Source of the DNA: Haliclystus octoradiatus
Taxonomy: Eukaryota; Cnidaria; Staurozoa; Stauromedusae; Haliclystidae
Assembly: GCA_916610825.1 (NCBI GenBank)
Contig: CAKAJK010000003.1
Coordinates: forward strand, 186,001 to 250,000
Length of the DNA: 64,000 bases
Direction: 5' to 3'
Shown: positions 62,801 to 64,000 of the stretch, piece by piece
How positions within the stretch are numbered: the stretch's first letter is position 1
How the letters are laid out: every line of letters begins with the position of its first letter
Notes under the pieces: model-generated
Databases searched by the model: none
What the model saw: only the letters and a program-made list of their open reading frames with translations
Told to the model about the DNA's origin: nothing
Translations under genes and position numbers: made by a program

Positions 62801-64000
62801 AAAATTTTGAACAAGAATAATGTTCTCAAAAGTTAAAAATGTACAGTTTTGAATTTTCGAATTTTAACAAAGTTTTGTACGTCAAACTAAAACAAGAATT
62901 TCCCGAGTTATAATGGCTTAATCGTTTCACAAATAGTATATTTGGAATCAGTGAAAAATTCTGAACAAGAATATTGTATTCAAAACTTCTATTTAACAGT
63001 TTCAAATTTTCAACTTTAAACAAGGGAAATCTTCAAACACTAATTACTCGAGTTATAGTTGAGCAATCATTTCACAAATAGTATATTTGGAATCAGTGCA
63101 AAATTCTGAACAAGAATAATGTTCTCAAAAGTTTAAAATGCACAGTTGTGAAATTTCGAATTTTAACAAAGTTTTGTACGTCAAACTAAAACAAGAATTT
63201 CCCGAGTTATAATGGCGTAATCGTTTCACAAATAGTATATTTGGAATCAGTGAAAAATTCTGAACAAGAATATTGTATTCAAAACTTCTATTTAACAGTT
63301 TCAAATTTTCAACTTTAAACAAAGGAAATCTTCAAACACGAATTACTCGAGTTATAGTTGATCAATCATTTCACAAATAGTATATTTGGAATCAGTGCAA
63401 AATTCTGAACAAGAATAATGTTCTCAAAAGTTTAAAATGTACAGTTTTGAAATTTCGAATTTTAACAAAGTTTTGTACGTCAAACTAAAACAAGAATTTC
63501 TCGAGTTATAATGGCTTAATCGTTTCACAAATAGTATATTTGGAATCAGTGAAAAATTCTGAACAAGAATATTGTATTCAAAACTTCTATTTAACAGTTT
63601 CAAATTTTCAACTTTAAACAAGGGAAATCTTCAAACACTAATTACTCGAGTTATAGTTGAGCAATCATTTCACAAATAGTATATTTGGAATCAGTGCAAA
63701 ATTCTGAACAAGAATAATGTTCTCAAAAGTTTAAAATGCACAGTTGTGAAATTTCGAATTTTAACAAAGTTTTGTACGTCAAACTAAAACAAGAATTTCC
63801 CGAGTTATAATGGCGTAATCGTTTCACAAATAGTATATTTGGAATCAGTGAAAAATTCTGAACAAGAATATTGTATTCAAAACTTCTATTTAACAGTTTC
63901 AAATTTTCAACTTTAAACAAAGGAAATCTTCAAACACGAATTACTCGAGTTATAGTTGATCAATCATTTCACAAATAGTATATTTGGAATCAGTGCAAAA
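59836..64000 (+). repeat. E-Q-R-M repeats to the window end
   Basis: The order is E-Q-R-M (59836), E-Q-N-Q-R-M (61032), E-Q (62826), an S/N-like unit (63424), and Q (63723), which is cut by the window end. The E-to-E distances are 1,196 and 1,794 bp, both exact multiples of 299. This part contains no D units and no hybrid monomers. The first E has ATAGCTTAATCG near 59922, a private change from ATGGCTTAATCG. Confidence 0.82.

Larger units (their letters stand above)
1..64000. repeat. 299-bp dimeric satellite array with higher-order repeats, filling the window
   Basis: The same roughly 299-bp unit is repeated head to tail from the first base to the last, always in the same orientation. Unit spacing is 299 bp (168 units), 298 bp (31), 300 bp (1), with 26 extra 154-bp monomers and one extra 145-bp monomer. 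These numbers add up exactly to the span from 103 to the projected end of the last unit. Units differ by a few substitutions that recur in ordered sets, so the array is organised in higher-order repeats, not as independent copies. No flanking sequence, transposon, inversion or gene interrupts it. Such arrays are known from centromeres, pericentromeres and heterochromatic blocks of eukaryotes. That location is inference here, since nothing in the window identifies the chromosome position or the species. Confidence 0.98.

Noticed and set aside
1-64000. CRISPR array or other prokaryotic repeat-spacer structure
   Set aside because: There are no unique spacers: the sequence between any conserved segments is itself repeated, and unit length is far above CRISPR repeats. 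No cas genes are present.
1-64000. Identity with a named satellite (alpha satellite, Tribolium TCAST, legume CentGm-type repeats)
   Set aside because: Monomer lengths and sequence do not fit any I can recall in detail. Short shared strings such as GAATTTCTCGAG are too short to support homology. A database search would decide.
1-64000. Artefact of assembly, such as a falsely expanded repeat
   Set aside because: Copies of each higher-order repeat carry private changes (for example at 23127, 28501, 48567, 50309, 54733 and 59207), which a simple copying artefact would not give. Copy number at individual blocks still cannot be verified without reads.
1-64000. Telomeric repeats, tRNA, rRNA or transposon ends
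   Set aside because: None was seen on either strand. All sequence fits the A, B or hybrid monomers.

Overview
The whole window is one uninterrupted tandem satellite array. I see no protein gene, RNA gene, transposon or unique sequence in any part of it, and both window edges lie inside the array. The sequence is AT-rich (78 G+C in the first 300 bases, 26%). All units run in the same direction. Every base can be accounted for: from 103 to the projected end of the last unit at 64,021 there are 200 dimers. Of these, 168 are 299 bp, 31 are 298 bp and one is 300 bp. Added to them are 26 extra 154-bp hybrid monomers and one extra 145-bp hybrid monomer. The sum, 63,919 bp, matches exactly.

Basic unit: a 299-bp dimer of two diverged monomers, called A (154 bp) and B (145 bp), phased on the CTCGAG/CCCGAG site. 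A and B share a nearly identical 49-bp core and differ strongly on both sides of it. Marker changes define unit types, which I label as follows. L: B half with TATGTC, TAACCG and GTAAAAAA. D: one A lost, giving CTAAACAAG. G: CCCGAG plus AACCTC. F: AGTTAAAAATG plus TTTTGAAC. R: CCCGAG, GGCGTAATCG, AACTTC. S: GGCTTAATCG. C: ATGCACAG. I: AACTTATA. K: ATAAAGGC. J: CTAAAAGAAG. N: CTCGAG with TACGTC. W: TCAAATCTTC. M: AACTCTAAAC. E: GAATTTTCG. Q: CACAGTTGTG. P: AATATCCCGAG. H: the 154-bp B/A hybrid.

Layout. Zone I (1 to about 33.0 kb) is built of L, D, G, F, H, R, S and C units in higher-order repeats of about 4.04 and 4.49 kb, with nested 1,648-, 1,350- and 2,390-bp duplications. Zone II (about 33.0 to 47.7 kb) uses G, H, K, J, N, D, W, R and M units with 1,205-, 896- and 1,195-bp periods. 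Zone III (47.7 kb to the end) starts with two copies of a 4,038-bp repeat that joins E-Q-R-P units to zone II blocks, then continues with shorter E-Q-R-M repeats.

This is a eukaryotic satellite of the centromeric or pericentromeric kind, judged from array length, hierarchical structure, near nucleosome-sized monomers and absence of insertions. The species cannot be named from the sequence. CpG is not depleted, which fits an invertebrate better than a vertebrate, but this is weak. No gene system is present. The interesting content is the recombination record: hybrid monomers of both reciprocal kinds, with crossover points that map inside the shared core, one of them sitting on the junction of a 2,390-bp duplication.
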